Of a DNA stretch of 64,000 bases, positions 29,326 to 38,333 are shown piece by piece (the first letter of the stretch is position 1; every line of letters starts with the position of its first letter). This DNA comes from Gimesia aquarii (GTDB taxonomy: Bacteria; Planctomycetota; Planctomycetia; Planctomycetales; Planctomycetaceae). Below the pieces are notes generated by a model, which was not told the origin of the DNA, did no database searches, and saw only the letters and a list, made by a program, of their open reading frames with translations. Location of the stretch: assembly GCF_007748195.1 (NCBI RefSeq), contig NZ_CP037920.1, positions 372,001-436,000 of the forward strand, given 5' to 3'. Position numbers and translations under genes: made by a program.

Positions 29326-29664
29326 AGACTTCTTACTTATCGAGAAAATACACTAAATTCTTATTTTGAATTGACTTAGGATCAAGACTCCAAACCTGCC
29401 GGGTCTTGAAAAGCCTCGCACTTGGACCTTTTGTCAAGTTGAAGAGTCTGGGAAGACATGTTGTCTCTAAAACATAGGTCATAGATCGAGGAAATGTAAG
29501 TCTTCAGATTCCTGACGGATCAAAATATCAACTGATTTTCGGATCGTGCATCAGAGCAACTCTTGCAAGAACGACTCTGAATCAAGAGAATTCATCGCAG
29601 GATACAAAACGCATCCATTGGGAAAGCGTCTTATTAATTTTTGTGTTGAAGGTTTTGATCAAAA
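29326..29664. other. Divergent intergenic region, no gene seen
   Basis: 339 bases between the divergent NTPase and CNNM-like genes, where promoters for both should lie. I found no convincing -35/-10 pair, hairpin with T-tract, or ORF with a ribosome site. Confidence 0.4.
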
Positions 29665-30666
29665 TTGAACTGGCTTCCTCTTTTTGGTGCAGTAGCATTA
29701 TTTTTAATCGGCCTGCGTCTGTCGGCACTTTTCAGTGGTTCAGAAACAGGATTCTACCGTGTCAGTTTCTTGCGCTTGAATATTGACGCGAATCATGGAG
29801 ATCCGATTGCAAAACGACTCTGTTGGTTTGCACAAAATCCCAGCTATTTTGTGGCGACAACATTAATTGGGAACAATCTTGCTAACGACTTAACTACGAT
29901 TGCGATCTCGCTCGGTATTGCAGAATTGTATCAGCAATCGGGAGGCGCAGCCGAAATCATCACAACAATTTTATTGACACCTGTCATCTTTATTTTTGGT
30001 GAGCTCGTTCCCAAAAACTTATATTTTCGAGCTCCCTCAATGTTATTGAAACGTTATAGCCGCTGGTTTGATTTCTTTTATCTCGCATTTTGGATGATTA
30101 GTTATCCTCTAGTTGCCATCTCTCAATTTCTGGAACGTTTCTCACCCGATCGCAATAAACCGGCACAACTGGTCTTGGGACGCAAACGGTTGGCCAAGGT
30201 TTTGGAAGAAGGCCACCTGGAAGGCCTGCTGAGTAACTCACAAAAAGAATTGACACGTGGTATGTTTTACACAGCCGCACAATCAGTGAGAAAAGTTATG
30301 ATTCCACAATCCAGGATCAAAGGAGTCACCCGCACGACAGATGCGGACCAGGTGATCCATGTAGCGAAAATGAACCAACTGGCGTTCATTCCGGTTCGTG
30401 CCCGTGACAATCAGAGTGAATGGACGGCTTATATTAAATTACTCGATCTAATCACGTCACCTGCTCCCATTGTTCCCGCTGTTTATAATATGCCACGTTT
30501 GCAGGCCGAGTTTAGTATGCTTGAATCCCTTTATCTGTTGAGAAATTCCTCTTCTGCCTATGGTGCTGTTTATCAGAATGGTGTGCAAGTCGGCATTGTC
30601 AGCCAACAGGATCTCGTCAGATCACTTTATTTATCCAAGGGACCTTTAATGGCAATGTCTCCATGA
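29665..30666 (+). CDS. CNNM/CorC-like (DUF21) membrane protein
   Basis: 333 residues. The N-terminal DUF21 domain (about 1-150) has several helices with LSALFSGSETGFYRVS and IGNNLANDL, characteristic of CNNM/CorC divalent-cation transporters, then IFIFGELVPKNLYF. The cytoplasmic part is shorter than usual: one CBS-like region (about 205-330: RKVMIPQSRIKGV and AYGAVYQNGVQVGIV), with no obvious C-terminal CorC_HlyC domain. The only available start in the frame is TTG at 29665, just after an in-frame stop, with GAAGGT upstream. A role in Mg/Co export or homeostasis is inferred from the family. Confidence 0.8.
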   Translation: MNWLPLFGAVALFLIGLRLSALFSGSETGFYRVSFLRLNIDANHGDPIAKRLCWFAQNPSYFVATTLIGNNLANDLTTIAISLGIAELYQQSGGAAEIITTILLTPVIFIFGELVPKNLYFRAPSMLLKRYSRWFDFFYLAFWMISYPLVAISQFLERFSPDRNKPAQLVLGRKRLAKVLEEGHLEGLLSNSQKELTRGMFYTAAQSVRKVMIPQSRIKGVTRTTDADQVIHVAKMNQLAFIPVRARDNQSEWTAYIKLLDLITSPAPIVPAVYNMPRLQAEFSMLESLYLLRNSSSAYGAVYQNGVQVGIVSQQDLVRSLYLSKGPLMAMSP

Positions 30667-30901
30667 AAATTCACTATCCTAACTCTTAAGAGATCGCATT
30701 TGGGGGTATTTCTGGCTGGATTGCGAGATCCTGTCTGCCAACGTACAATCAACGGCCTCTGAAATACCAGCATTCTGTAAGACACAGCGATCGTTTTCAG
30801 TGGGGACAAAGTGAACATCCTCTTCTGAACCCATCCCTATTTTTAGTGTCTATCTACAACATTGTTCATCTAAATCCTTGAGTCAAATTACCGGAATGAT
30901 C

Positions 30902-32947
30902 ATGACCCAACGTCGTATTTTAGTCACCGCCGCTTTGCCTTATGCTAACGGTGATATTCACATTGGCCATCTCGTGGAATATATCCAGACCGATATCTGG
31001 GTTCGATTCCAAAAACTGCGCGGCCACGAGTGTCGCTTTTTCTGTGCCGATGATACCCATGGAACGGCGATTATGATTCGTGCGCGGCAAGAAGGTCGCT
31101 CAGAAGAAGCATTGATTGCTGATGTGCGAGAAAAGCATGTGGCTGACTTCTCTGGATTCAATATTGAGTTTGATAACTACGGTAGCACGAACAGCGAGCA
31201 GAACCGTCGACTATGCCATGAATTCTGGTCTGCGCTTCTTGAAGCTGGCCTGGTGCATGAGAAGGAAGTCACGCAATTATTCGATGTTCAGGAAAATACG
31301 TTTTTGGCAGATCGCTTTGTGAAAGGTACTTGCCCCAAATGTAAGGCCACCGATCAATACGGAGATAACTGCGATAAATGCGGCAGTACATACACCCCTG
31401 CCGACTTGACTGATCCTATCAGCACACTTTCCAATACCACACCCGAAGTCCGAACGGCCAATCATTTGTTTGTCCGCATCGAAGATCTGCACGAATTCCT
31501 CGAAGAATGGACACAATCCGGCCAGCATCTGCAAACCGAAGTAGCCAATTATCTTAAAGGACATTTTTTGGGAGACCCGCTTCGTGATTGGGATATTTCA
31601 CGACCCGAACCGTATTTCGGTTTTGAAATCCCCGACAGTCCCGGTAACTATTGGTACGTCTGGTTTGATGCGCCCATTGGTTATATCGCGTCCACACTCG
31701 AATGGTGCGAAAAAACAGGAGAAGACTTCGACCTCTGGTGGAAAAATCCGGAAACTGAAGTTCATCACTTCATTGGTAAAGACATTACCTACTTCCACAC
31801 CCTCTTCTGGCCGGCCATGCTCAAAACCGCCAGCTTTAATTTGCCAGAGAAAGTTCACATTCATGGATTTCTGTCTGTGGATGGTGAGAAAATGGCCAAG
31901 TCCAAAGGGACATTTATCAAAGCAGCGACCTATTTGAATCATCTCGATCCTGCCTGCCTGCGCTACTATTATGCAACCAAGTTGGGACCCAGACTGGACG
32001 ACCTCGATTTGAATCTTGAGGAATTTGTTCAGAAAGTGAATTCCGATTTAGTAGGCAAAGTTGTCAATTTGGCAAGTCGTTCCGCCAAGTTTGTTGCTAA
32101 GACCGGTTTATCCGCGACTTATCCGGATGATGGTGATCTATTCGAATATGCGGCCAGTCGCAGTGAGACGATCGCCGCCGCCTACGAAATCTGTGATTAC
32201 AATGGGGCTATGAGAGAAATTCTCGCTCTGGCGGATCGTGCTAATAAATTTGTCGAAGATCAAAAACCATGGGAGTTGCGAAAAGACGAAAGTCGGCAAC
32301 AGGAACTGCAGGATATTTGTACGATCGCTTTAAATCTGTTCCGCCAGATTATCATCTATTTGACTCCCGTACTTCCCAGGCTCTCCGCACAAACTAGTGA
32401 ATTGTTGAATGACCCCATCACAAATTGGGGGCAGGCACAAACTCCGTTGACGGGAACTCCCGTCAATAAATTTCAACATTTGTTTAAACGTATAGAAGAA
32501 AAACAGGTACAAGCAATGACCGATGAAGTAAAAGCAGAAGCTGAGGCGGCGATTCAGGAAGAAGCCGCTTCTCAATGGAATGACAGTGGAGCAGCCCTGG
32601 AGCAGGAGCCAATGTCAGAAGAATGTACGATCGATGATTTCGTCAAAGTCGACTTGCGGGTGGCACGGATTGTGTCTGCGAACTCTGTTCCCGAAGCTGA
32701 CAAGCTGCTGCAGCTTACTTTAAGTTTAGGAGGCAGTGAACGTCGCAATGTGTTTGCCGGAATTAAGAGTGCCTATAATCCTGAAGAACTAATCGGACGA
32801 CTGGTGATCTGTTGTGCTAATCTGAAACCACGCAAAATGAGATTTGGAATCAGTGAAGGCATGGTTCTGGCATCGGGGCCTGGAGGAAAAGATGTCTTTC
32901 TGCTGACCCCGGACGAAGGCGCCGTTCCAGGACAACGCGTTCATTAA
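30902..32947 (+). CDS. metG: Methionyl-tRNA synthetase
   Basis: Charges tRNA-Met. About 681 residues, dimeric long form. HIGH-type NGDIHIGH near residue 20; a connective-peptide zinc knuckle [18 protein letters not shown]; the second signature is KMAKS in [11 protein letters not shown] rather than KMSKS, an allowed variant. The anticodon-binding helical domain is followed by a linker and a C-terminal tRNA-binding OB domain ([20 protein letters not shown]). In-frame TTG 30878 and ATG 30896 precede the ATG at 30902 used here. Upstream sites are weak, so the exact start is uncertain by two residues. Confidence 0.96.
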   Translation: MTQRRILVTAALPYANGDIHIGHLVEYIQTDIWVRFQKLRGHECRFFCADDTHGTAIMIRARQEGRSEEALIADVREKHVADFSGFNIEFDNYGSTNSEQNRRLCHEFWSALLEAGLVHEKEVTQLFDVQENTFLADRFVKGTCPKCKATDQYGDNCDKCGSTYTPADLTDPISTLSNTTPEVRTANHLFVRIEDLHEFLEEWTQSGQHLQTEVANYLKGHFLGDPLRDWDISRPEPYFGFEIPDSPGNYWYVWFDAPIGYIASTLEWCEKTGEDFDLWWKNPETEVHHFIGKDITYFHTLFWPAMLKTASFNLPEKVHIHGFLSVDGEKMAKSKGTFIKAATYLNHLDPACLRYYYATKLGPRLDDLDLNLEEFVQKVNSDLVGKVVNLASRSAKFVAKTGLSATYPDDGDLFEYAASRSETIAAAYEICDYNGAMREILALADRANKFVEDQKPWELRKDESRQQELQDICTIALNLFRQIIIYLTPVLPRLSAQTSELLNDPITNWGQAQTPLTGTPVNKFQHLFKRIEEKQVQAMTDEVKAEAEAAIQEEAASQWNDSGAALEQEPMSEECTIDDFVKVDLRVARIVSANSVPEADKLLQLTLSLGGSERRNVFAGIKSAYNPEELIGRLVICCANLKPRKMRFGISEGMVLASGPGGKDVFLLTPDEGAVPGQRVH

Positions 32948-32973
32948 GTAAGACGCTTCCAATGATAACCACC

Positions 32974-33018
32974 AACAGGCCAGTAGAATTTTTTCTGCTG
33001 ACCTGTTTTTTATTTTAT
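32974..33018 (+). terminator. Rho-independent terminator of metG
   Basis: Long stem ACAGG-C-CAGTAGAA against TTCTGCTG-A-CCTGT (one mismatch, one G-T pair) spanning 32974-33005, followed by TTTTTTATTTTATTA. It begins 27 bases after the metG stop. Confidence 0.88.
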
Positions 33019-33059
33019 TATCGATACAGGACTCATTGTTATTCGAATGGATTGGCAAC

Positions 33060-34055
33060 TTAGGGAGTTAGCTTTTTTAGCACAGGATGACCGATGAGTC
33101 CGTACCGCTTTCCCTGTTGATGTGCCGTCCAGAAAAAGGCACTGATGCGTCCGTCTTTCATGACGGGAGTAATGTGCCCGCTGTAAATAGCTCGTTTTGG
33201 CTGATCGCTCGGTTTGAGATATCTCTGGTTTTTCTGGAAAGCGCGGAATGGTCCTGCCGGATTGTGTGATGCCAAATGGGCAATTTTCACTCCCCCTTTG
33301 TATAAATGTTCGATCACAAACAAGTGATAGAGACGATCAATCAGAATCGCCCCCGTCAGTTCTTGCGCTCGAACCGTCTGCGGCCGTTCTGCAACAGGAG
33401 TTGCTTTCGTCCAGGAAGATTCTATGAGAGGGGTTGTCGATTTACTATGCACGATCTGATACCCCTTGGGTCCGGTACTGCGATGATAAAGGTGAAAGTT
33501 GGCTTCTTTTTCATCATGAATGATTGCTACGTCGTCATCTTCTCCTGGAAGATCTGAAATAGGTTGAGCTGTTTTGTTCCAGGGAATTTTTTCAGGGTCT
33601 GAACTTGAATATGCTAAACCCACACTTCGTTGGGTAAATGTTTCTGTCTTCCGCGCACTATAGGGACAGTAGATAATTCCGTTCTTCAACGTAGCCATAA
33701 CGGGGCTCGCGACACCGTGACGATCAAAGTCTCCTTCCCTCTTTCCTTTCGTGATGGCAACACCGTGATGCTTCCAAATTGATAAATCTTTACTTGAAAA
33801 AAGATGGATTTCTGATTCGTAGGTATTGGGATGATGTTTGCTGCTTAAAGGGATGACATCCGCGAGCAGGTAATATTTTTTGCTTGGAGGATACCAGACG
33901 ATGGTATGTTCGCGCAGACTCGCTTCACCAATTGCAGAGTCTTTCTTAAGTTGGACTTGAAATTGCCTGGTGAAATCACATTGCACAAAGGAATCAGCCC
34001 ATACAAATTGCTGCGACAGTATCAAAATAATGGTGAATTTTATTAATGAAGTCAT
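33060..34055 (-). CDS. Secreted GH43-like beta-propeller protein
   Basis: About 331 residues from MTSLIKFTIILIL, which gives a clean signal peptide ending near QFVWA; the frame runs back to 34145 but those residues are not signal-like. The mature part shows repeated propeller-blade segments: EHTIVWYPPSKKYYLLAD, EIHLFSSKDLSIWKHHG, DRHGVASPVMATLKNGIIYC, HLYHRSTGPKGYQIVHS and FFWTAHQQGKRYGLIGHP. This pattern is typical of five-bladed glycoside hydrolases of the GH43/GH32-like clans; likely acidic catalytic residues are not certain from sequence alone. A role in polysaccharide breakdown is inferred, in line with the sulfatase nearby. Confidence 0.68.
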   Translation of the reverse strand: MTSLIKFTIILILSQQFVWADSFVQCDFTRQFQVQLKKDSAIGEASLREHTIVWYPPSKKYYLLADVIPLSSKHHPNTYESEIHLFSSKDLSIWKHHGVAITKGKREGDFDRHGVASPVMATLKNGIIYCPYSARKTETFTQRSVGLAYSSSDPEKIPWNKTAQPISDLPGEDDDVAIIHDEKEANFHLYHRSTGPKGYQIVHSKSTTPLIESSWTKATPVAERPQTVRAQELTGAILIDRLYHLFVIEHLYKGGVKIAHLASHNPAGPFRAFQKNQRYLKPSDQPKRAIYSGHITPVMKDGRISAFFWTAHQQGKRYGLIGHPVLKKLTP

Positions 34056-34253
34056 AAACGACAATCTTATTTTTTCCAATGAGTATATACGTAGGATAAT
34101 TAACCTCAAACCATATAAAAATAAACAAAGAACATCGAAAAACATTATACATTATCGCGAACTAAATATGCCGGTGTTCAATAACGAATGCAATTAACAC
34201 GCTAGATATAATCCAGAACTTCCCAAATACGGCTAAAGCGATGCTGTGTTTAA

Positions 34254-35411
34254 CTACTCGTCCTTAGCCAGTATTGGCATCAGAGCTTCTTCGATGTGGC
34301 TTACAACTGCGTCCAGCCTGATGTTTGACGAATTATCCAGCACGACCAAACAACATTCACTTTCCGGATATCGAACGAAGTACGTGTTAGCACCTAGCCA
34401 CGCACCATTGTGCCAGTGGCGTTTTTGCTCAACGATCCATCCAAAACCATAGTCCGACTTTGTGCCATCGTTCAGCTTAGGGCGTTTAACCGCCTGATTC
34501 AGCAGTTCATCCGAAATGAGTGGGTTGCCTCCCCAGAATTGATCCCAGATCACAAAATCATGAAGGCTACAGAAAACGGCACCGTCACCGGCAACACCGT
34601 CTATCCAAGTCGTTTCGACAGGTGTCCGATCTTCATCGACTTGATCAAAATCGCTCGCCTGATTGGAAGAGCGTTCAGATGATAACAAGTTCCACACTCG
34701 TGTGTCGTTCATACCGAGTGGCTTGAACAACTCTTTGTGCATGAATTGCTCAAAACTCATTTCCGAAACCGATTCGATGATCCCGGCGAGCAGAACGTAA
34801 TTGGTATTGCTGTATTCCATCACGTCGCCGGGTTGATGTTCCAATTCACCATATTGCTTCACTAACTCAACCACGTTTGAGATCGTCATTACTTCGCCGA
34901 GTTCTTTCCGATGCTCCTCAGCGAGATCCATGTAAACGTCCGGTATCCCAGATGTCTGGTTGAGTAAATGACGAATTGTGACCTTGTCACTCACGAATCC
35001 ATCCAGGTGTTTCGCGACCGGATCATCCAGATTCAACAAACCCATTTCGGCTAAACGCAGAATACCAGCCGCCGTGAATTGCTTTGAGAGGGACGCAAGT
35101 CGAAACGCTGTGTGATCGTTCAATCGTTGTGTCGCTGTGTGATCGGTATATCCACAGGTCTTCAACAATAACACTTGCCCTTCTCGAACGATCAAAACGC
35201 CGCCGTTGAACTTATGTTTCTCAAACTGCTTATCAAGCCAGCGGTCCACGGCAGCGAGACGCTCCGCCTCGTTTGCATCTGGAGCCACCACAATTGGACT
35301 GACTTGAAGCCATACGTAGACGTAATAGCCAATTCCACAAGCAAAAAGTAAAATGATTCCGATCAATATCGTAAGCGTCGACATAACGATCCACAAAGTC
35401 TTTTTTCGCAT
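34254..35411 (-). CDS. Membrane-anchored serine hydrolase, beta-lactamase/class C PBP-like
   Basis: About 385 residues. An N-terminal anchor helix (TLTILIGIILLFACGIGYYV) is followed by the serine-hydrolase fold: the S-x-x-K nucleophile motif is Ser107-Leu-Ser-Lys110 (RLASLSKQF), the Y-x-N motif is Tyr200-Ser-Asn202 (MEYSNTNYV), and an H-x-G motif (WHNGAWLG) takes the place of KTG. Length and motifs fit the class C beta-lactamase/D-peptidase/esterase group; whether it acts on peptidoglycan, peptides or esters is unknown. I start at ATG 35411, which has GGAG about 6-9 bases upstream; the earlier in-frame start at 35450 lacks one. Confidence 0.86.
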   Translation of the reverse strand: MRKKTLWIVMSTLTILIGIILLFACGIGYYVYVWLQVSPIVVAPDANEAERLAAVDRWLDKQFEKHKFNGGVLIVREGQVLLLKTCGYTDHTATQRLNDHTAFRLASLSKQFTAAGILRLAEMGLLNLDDPVAKHLDGFVSDKVTIRHLLNQTSGIPDVYMDLAEEHRKELGEVMTISNVVELVKQYGELEHQPGDVMEYSNTNYVLLAGIIESVSEMSFEQFMHKELFKPLGMNDTRVWNLLSSERSSNQASDFDQVDEDRTPVETTWIDGVAGDGAVFCSLHDFVIWDQFWGGNPLISDELLNQAVKRPKLNDGTKSDYGFGWIVEQKRHWHNGAWLGANTYFVRYPESECCLVVLDNSSNIRLDAVVSHIEEALMPILAKDE

Positions 35412-35999
35412 TACATCTCCATCGTAAATGTCCCGACCAGGTGACTCCACCCTTATTTATATGGGACAACACCTCGCAAATAGAATTCCCATAGCAATGT
35501 ACAAGTAGGGTATAATCTGCCGAAGCCCTTTCCACCTCGAATCAGCTTCTTTGTGGTTCGTAGCACTTCAGAGACAACTGAAAGAGATATGTTCGTAAGA
35601 ATTTAACATAACAAACTTTCGAAATCATTTAACTAAATAAGAAATGATTCAATTCCGCATCCGTTTTCTCACTTTTTATTCAAAATGGGCACTCAAAATC
35701 GGTTCAGTCGCTTTATCCGTTACAAAACAACAGATGAACCTCTTATTCTTCTAAAATTAAATTGACTACCTCTACAAAAAACATAGATTTTCGATGGCCG
35801 CTCAGAGTGTCCCACTGAGCAGGTCATTTTGAAGGGGGTCCGATTCATCTTTCAAAGTGCGAATTTGAAAATGTGTCTGATTCTGAAACATTCCGGGGTT
35901 CAACGGGTTTCCTAATGAGTAAGTAAAACCTGGAACTACCCCATAATTCAATAACATCAGACGATGTAGCAGGCACATTTGTTAATCTCGGAGAAGACA
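35412..35999. other. Divergent intergenic region with a dyad
   Basis: About 590 bases between the serine hydrolase and pseudopilin genes, with no supported ORF. A perfect 7-bp dyad TTTCAAA (35850-35856) / TTTGAAA (35864-35870) and a 6-bp dyad GCTCAG/CTGAGC (about 35800-35820) lie in the right half, 130-200 bases before the pseudopilin start. They could be operators or leader structures. No promoter pair is convincing. Confidence 0.4.
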
Positions 36000-36521
36000 A
36001 TGATTAAAACAAAACAACAAAATCTCAAACGGGCAGGTTTTACACTTGTCGAAGTTCTGATTGTAGTCGTGATTTTAGGTATCTTGGCTGCAACTGTTTT
36101 ACCACAATTCACGTCAGCAAGTACCGATGCCAAAGAGTCTTCATTCCTACAGGATTTACAGACTTTGCGAGGTCAAATCCAATTGTATAAGTATCAACAC
36201 GCCGGTAAATATCCAGCCGATGGTTCGACTGACACAGATGATTTCCGTAATGCCCTATTGCTTTCCAGTGACAAAGATGGCACCACAGGTGCTGTCGGAA
36301 CAAAACCATTTGGTCCCTACCTGATTGGTAACATTCCTCCTAATCCATTTACGGGTGGAAGTGGGATTATGATTGTATCCGATGTCGCCGGGACAACTCC
36401 CGATGAATCGGCCAAAGATGGCACAGAGATTGTCGGTTGGATTTATAATCCTGCTACAGGTGAGATTAAAGGTAATAACTCCGGCAAAACTTCAGATGGA
36501 CGTGCACTAGATTCCATTTAA
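36000..36521 (+). CDS. Type II secretion-type pseudopilin (GspG-like)
   Basis: 173 residues. The class III signal AGFTLVEVLIVVVILGILAA, with cleavage expected between Gly and Phe and Glu at mature position +5, marks a type IV pilin-like protein. It is followed by VLPQF and the GspG-like ILRGQIQLYK-type helix (LQDLQTLRGQIQLYKYQHA) and a small C-terminal domain with YIGNIPPNPF-like loop (YLIGNIPPNPFTGG) and GWIYNPATGEIKG. ATG 36000 has GGAGAAG just upstream, so I reject the start at 35979. No secretion ATPase or prepilin peptidase is nearby; planctomycetes carry many stand-alone pseudopilins. Confidence 0.9.
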   Translation: MIKTKQQNLKRAGFTLVEVLIVVVILGILAATVLPQFTSASTDAKESSFLQDLQTLRGQIQLYKYQHAGKYPADGSTDTDDFRNALLLSSDKDGTTGAVGTKPFGPYLIGNIPPNPFTGGSGIMIVSDVAGTTPDESAKDGTEIVGWIYNPATGEIKGNNSGKTSDGRALDSI

Positions 36522-36588
36522 TGAAGAGACTCAGCCAGATCTGAGAATCAGGGCTATTGTCTTCTTATCTTAAAAAGTGAAACCTGAG

Positions 36589-36627
36589 AGCCCCTTACAC
36601 AACTCATCGTGTAAGGGGCTTTTTTTA
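36589..36627 (+). terminator. Rho-independent terminator of the pseudopilin gene
   Basis: Twelve-base perfect stem AGCCCCTTACAC (36589-36600) with GTGTAAGGGGCT (36609-36620), 8-base loop, followed by a run of T's. It lies 67 bases after the stop. Confidence 0.95.
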
Positions 36628-36758
36628 TTGATTTTCTTATTAAGTTGCTTTTCTGAGTCGTTTTCTTTTAAGTATCACTTAAGGACGTAGTAAAATCGAT
36701 TCTGTGTTGTCCCTTAAGTTAAGCGATACATACTGTGGATTCAGAAAGGCACCTTGAT

Positions 36759-38264
36759 ATGCAATTCATAAATTATTCCCTCGGATTTATTTTCACGCTG
36801 TTATTAACAACGAATTTACTATCAGCAGAAGCGACAGGTCAGAATTCACCACAGCAACGTCCTAATATTCTGGTCGTACTCTGTGATGACCTGGGATATG
36901 GGGATCTGGCATGCTATGGTCATCCCGTTATTAAAAGTCCGAACATTGATCGCTTTGCTAAAAAGGGGCTCACGCTGACCAGTTGCTACTCAGCGCATCC
37001 GAATTGTTCTCCTGCAAGAACGGGCTTGATGACGGGCCGCACTCCCTTCCGAGTTGGAGTCTATAACTGGATTCCCATGTACTCCCCCATGCATGTTCGC
37101 AAGCAGGAAATCACAATTGCTACACTGTTACGGCAGGCGGGTTACGCAACATGTCACGCTGGTAAATGGCATTTGAATGGCATGTTTAATATGGTGGGAC
37201 AACCCCAGCCGTCAGACCATGGATTCGATCACTGGTTTGCCACTCAAAATAACGCGCTGCCCACTCACAAAAATCCCTTTAATTTTGTGAGAAATGGAAA
37301 ACCGGTAGGGGATCAGAAAGGTTACGCCGCGCAGCTTGTAGCTGATGAAGCACAGCATTGGTTAACAGAATTACGAGACAAGGAGAAACCATTCTTCATG
37401 TTTGTCTGTTTTCATGAACCACACGAACCGATTGCCAGTGCAGAGCGATTTACCAAACTCTATTCCGCTCCCAAAGGCTCGACACTGCCTGCACATCATG
37501 GCAATGTCACTCAGATGGACGACGCCTTTGGTCGCATTTTGAAAACATTAGAAGACCAGAAACTACGCGAGAATACACTCATCATTTTTACCAGCGATAA
37601 TGGCCCCGCAATTACGAGACGCCATCCGCACGGATCTTCCGGGCCTTTACGCGATAAAAAAGGAGCCACCTACGAAGGTGGGATTCGTGTTCCCGGCATT
37701 ATCCAGTGGCCAACACAGGTTGAACCTGGCACAACGAGCGATGTTCCCGTGAGTGGTGTTGATATCCTGCCAACATTGTGTGCGGTTGCCGATATCCCCG
37801 TTCCAGATGACCGTGTACTGGATGGAGCCAGCATTTTACCCCTTTTCAAAGGAGAACCAATCAAACGCACAAAGCCCCTGTATTGGCAGTTCAATCGGTC
37901 GCGCAATGAACCAAAGGTGGCAATCCGAGATGGTGACTGGAAACTACTAGCGCGACTGGACGTACCAACTCCCAAACCCTCCGGTGGTATTTCGGCACAA
38001 GAAATTGACGACTTGAAACGTGCAAAGCTTACAGGGTTTGAATTGTATTACATTAAGAATGATATCGCTGAAACTACTGATCGCTCTGAAAGTGAGCCAG
38101 AAATCCTGAAGCAGATGAAACAGCAGATGCAGGAAATTTACAAAGAAGTTCAAGCAGAAGCACCTCGCTGGCCCGCCTGGGAATTTGCCAGATACGAGGG
38201 AAAAATCCTTTCAGAATATTACCGCAAACAAGCTGAACTTAAGAAAAAGCAGATTGAAAAGTAA
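36759..38264 (+). CDS. Secreted type I sulfatase
   Basis: Arylsulfatase/alkaline-phosphatase superfamily hydrolase that removes sulfate esters, probably from polysaccharides. About 501 residues with a signal peptide (SLGFIFTLLLTTNLLSAEA). The metal site starts NILVVLCDDLGYGDL, and the formylglycine motif is C-S-P-A-R (Cys83 in NCSPARTGLMTGR), needing the Cys-type modifying enzyme. Further conserved blocks are YATCHAGKWHLN, TLIIFTSDNGP and EGGIRVPGIIQWP. I start at ATG 36759 with AAAGG about 10 bases upstream rather than GTG 36735. Its end is convergent with the DUF1549/1553 gene. Confidence 0.94.
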   Translation: MQFINYSLGFIFTLLLTTNLLSAEATGQNSPQQRPNILVVLCDDLGYGDLACYGHPVIKSPNIDRFAKKGLTLTSCYSAHPNCSPARTGLMTGRTPFRVGVYNWIPMYSPMHVRKQEITIATLLRQAGYATCHAGKWHLNGMFNMVGQPQPSDHGFDHWFATQNNALPTHKNPFNFVRNGKPVGDQKGYAAQLVADEAQHWLTELRDKEKPFFMFVCFHEPHEPIASAERFTKLYSAPKGSTLPAHHGNVTQMDDAFGRILKTLEDQKLRENTLIIFTSDNGPAITRRHPHGSSGPLRDKKGATYEGGIRVPGIIQWPTQVEPGTTSDVPVSGVDILPTLCAVADIPVPDDRVLDGASILPLFKGEPIKRTKPLYWQFNRSRNEPKVAIRDGDWKLLARLDVPTPKPSGGISAQEIDDLKRAKLTGFELYYIKNDIAETTDRSESEPEILKQMKQQMQEIYKEVQAEAPRWPAWEFARYEGKILSEYYRKQAELKKKQIEK

Positions 38265-38333
38265 ACCCGGTTTCGTATCTTCTTAAGGAGCGGGCTAGAA
38301 TTCCCACGCTTGAAAACTGCTACATCAATGCTT

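Noticed and set aside
31000..31010. GGTTCGATTCC resembling a tRNA T-loop
   Set aside because: Lies inside metG; no acceptor or anticodon stems flank it.
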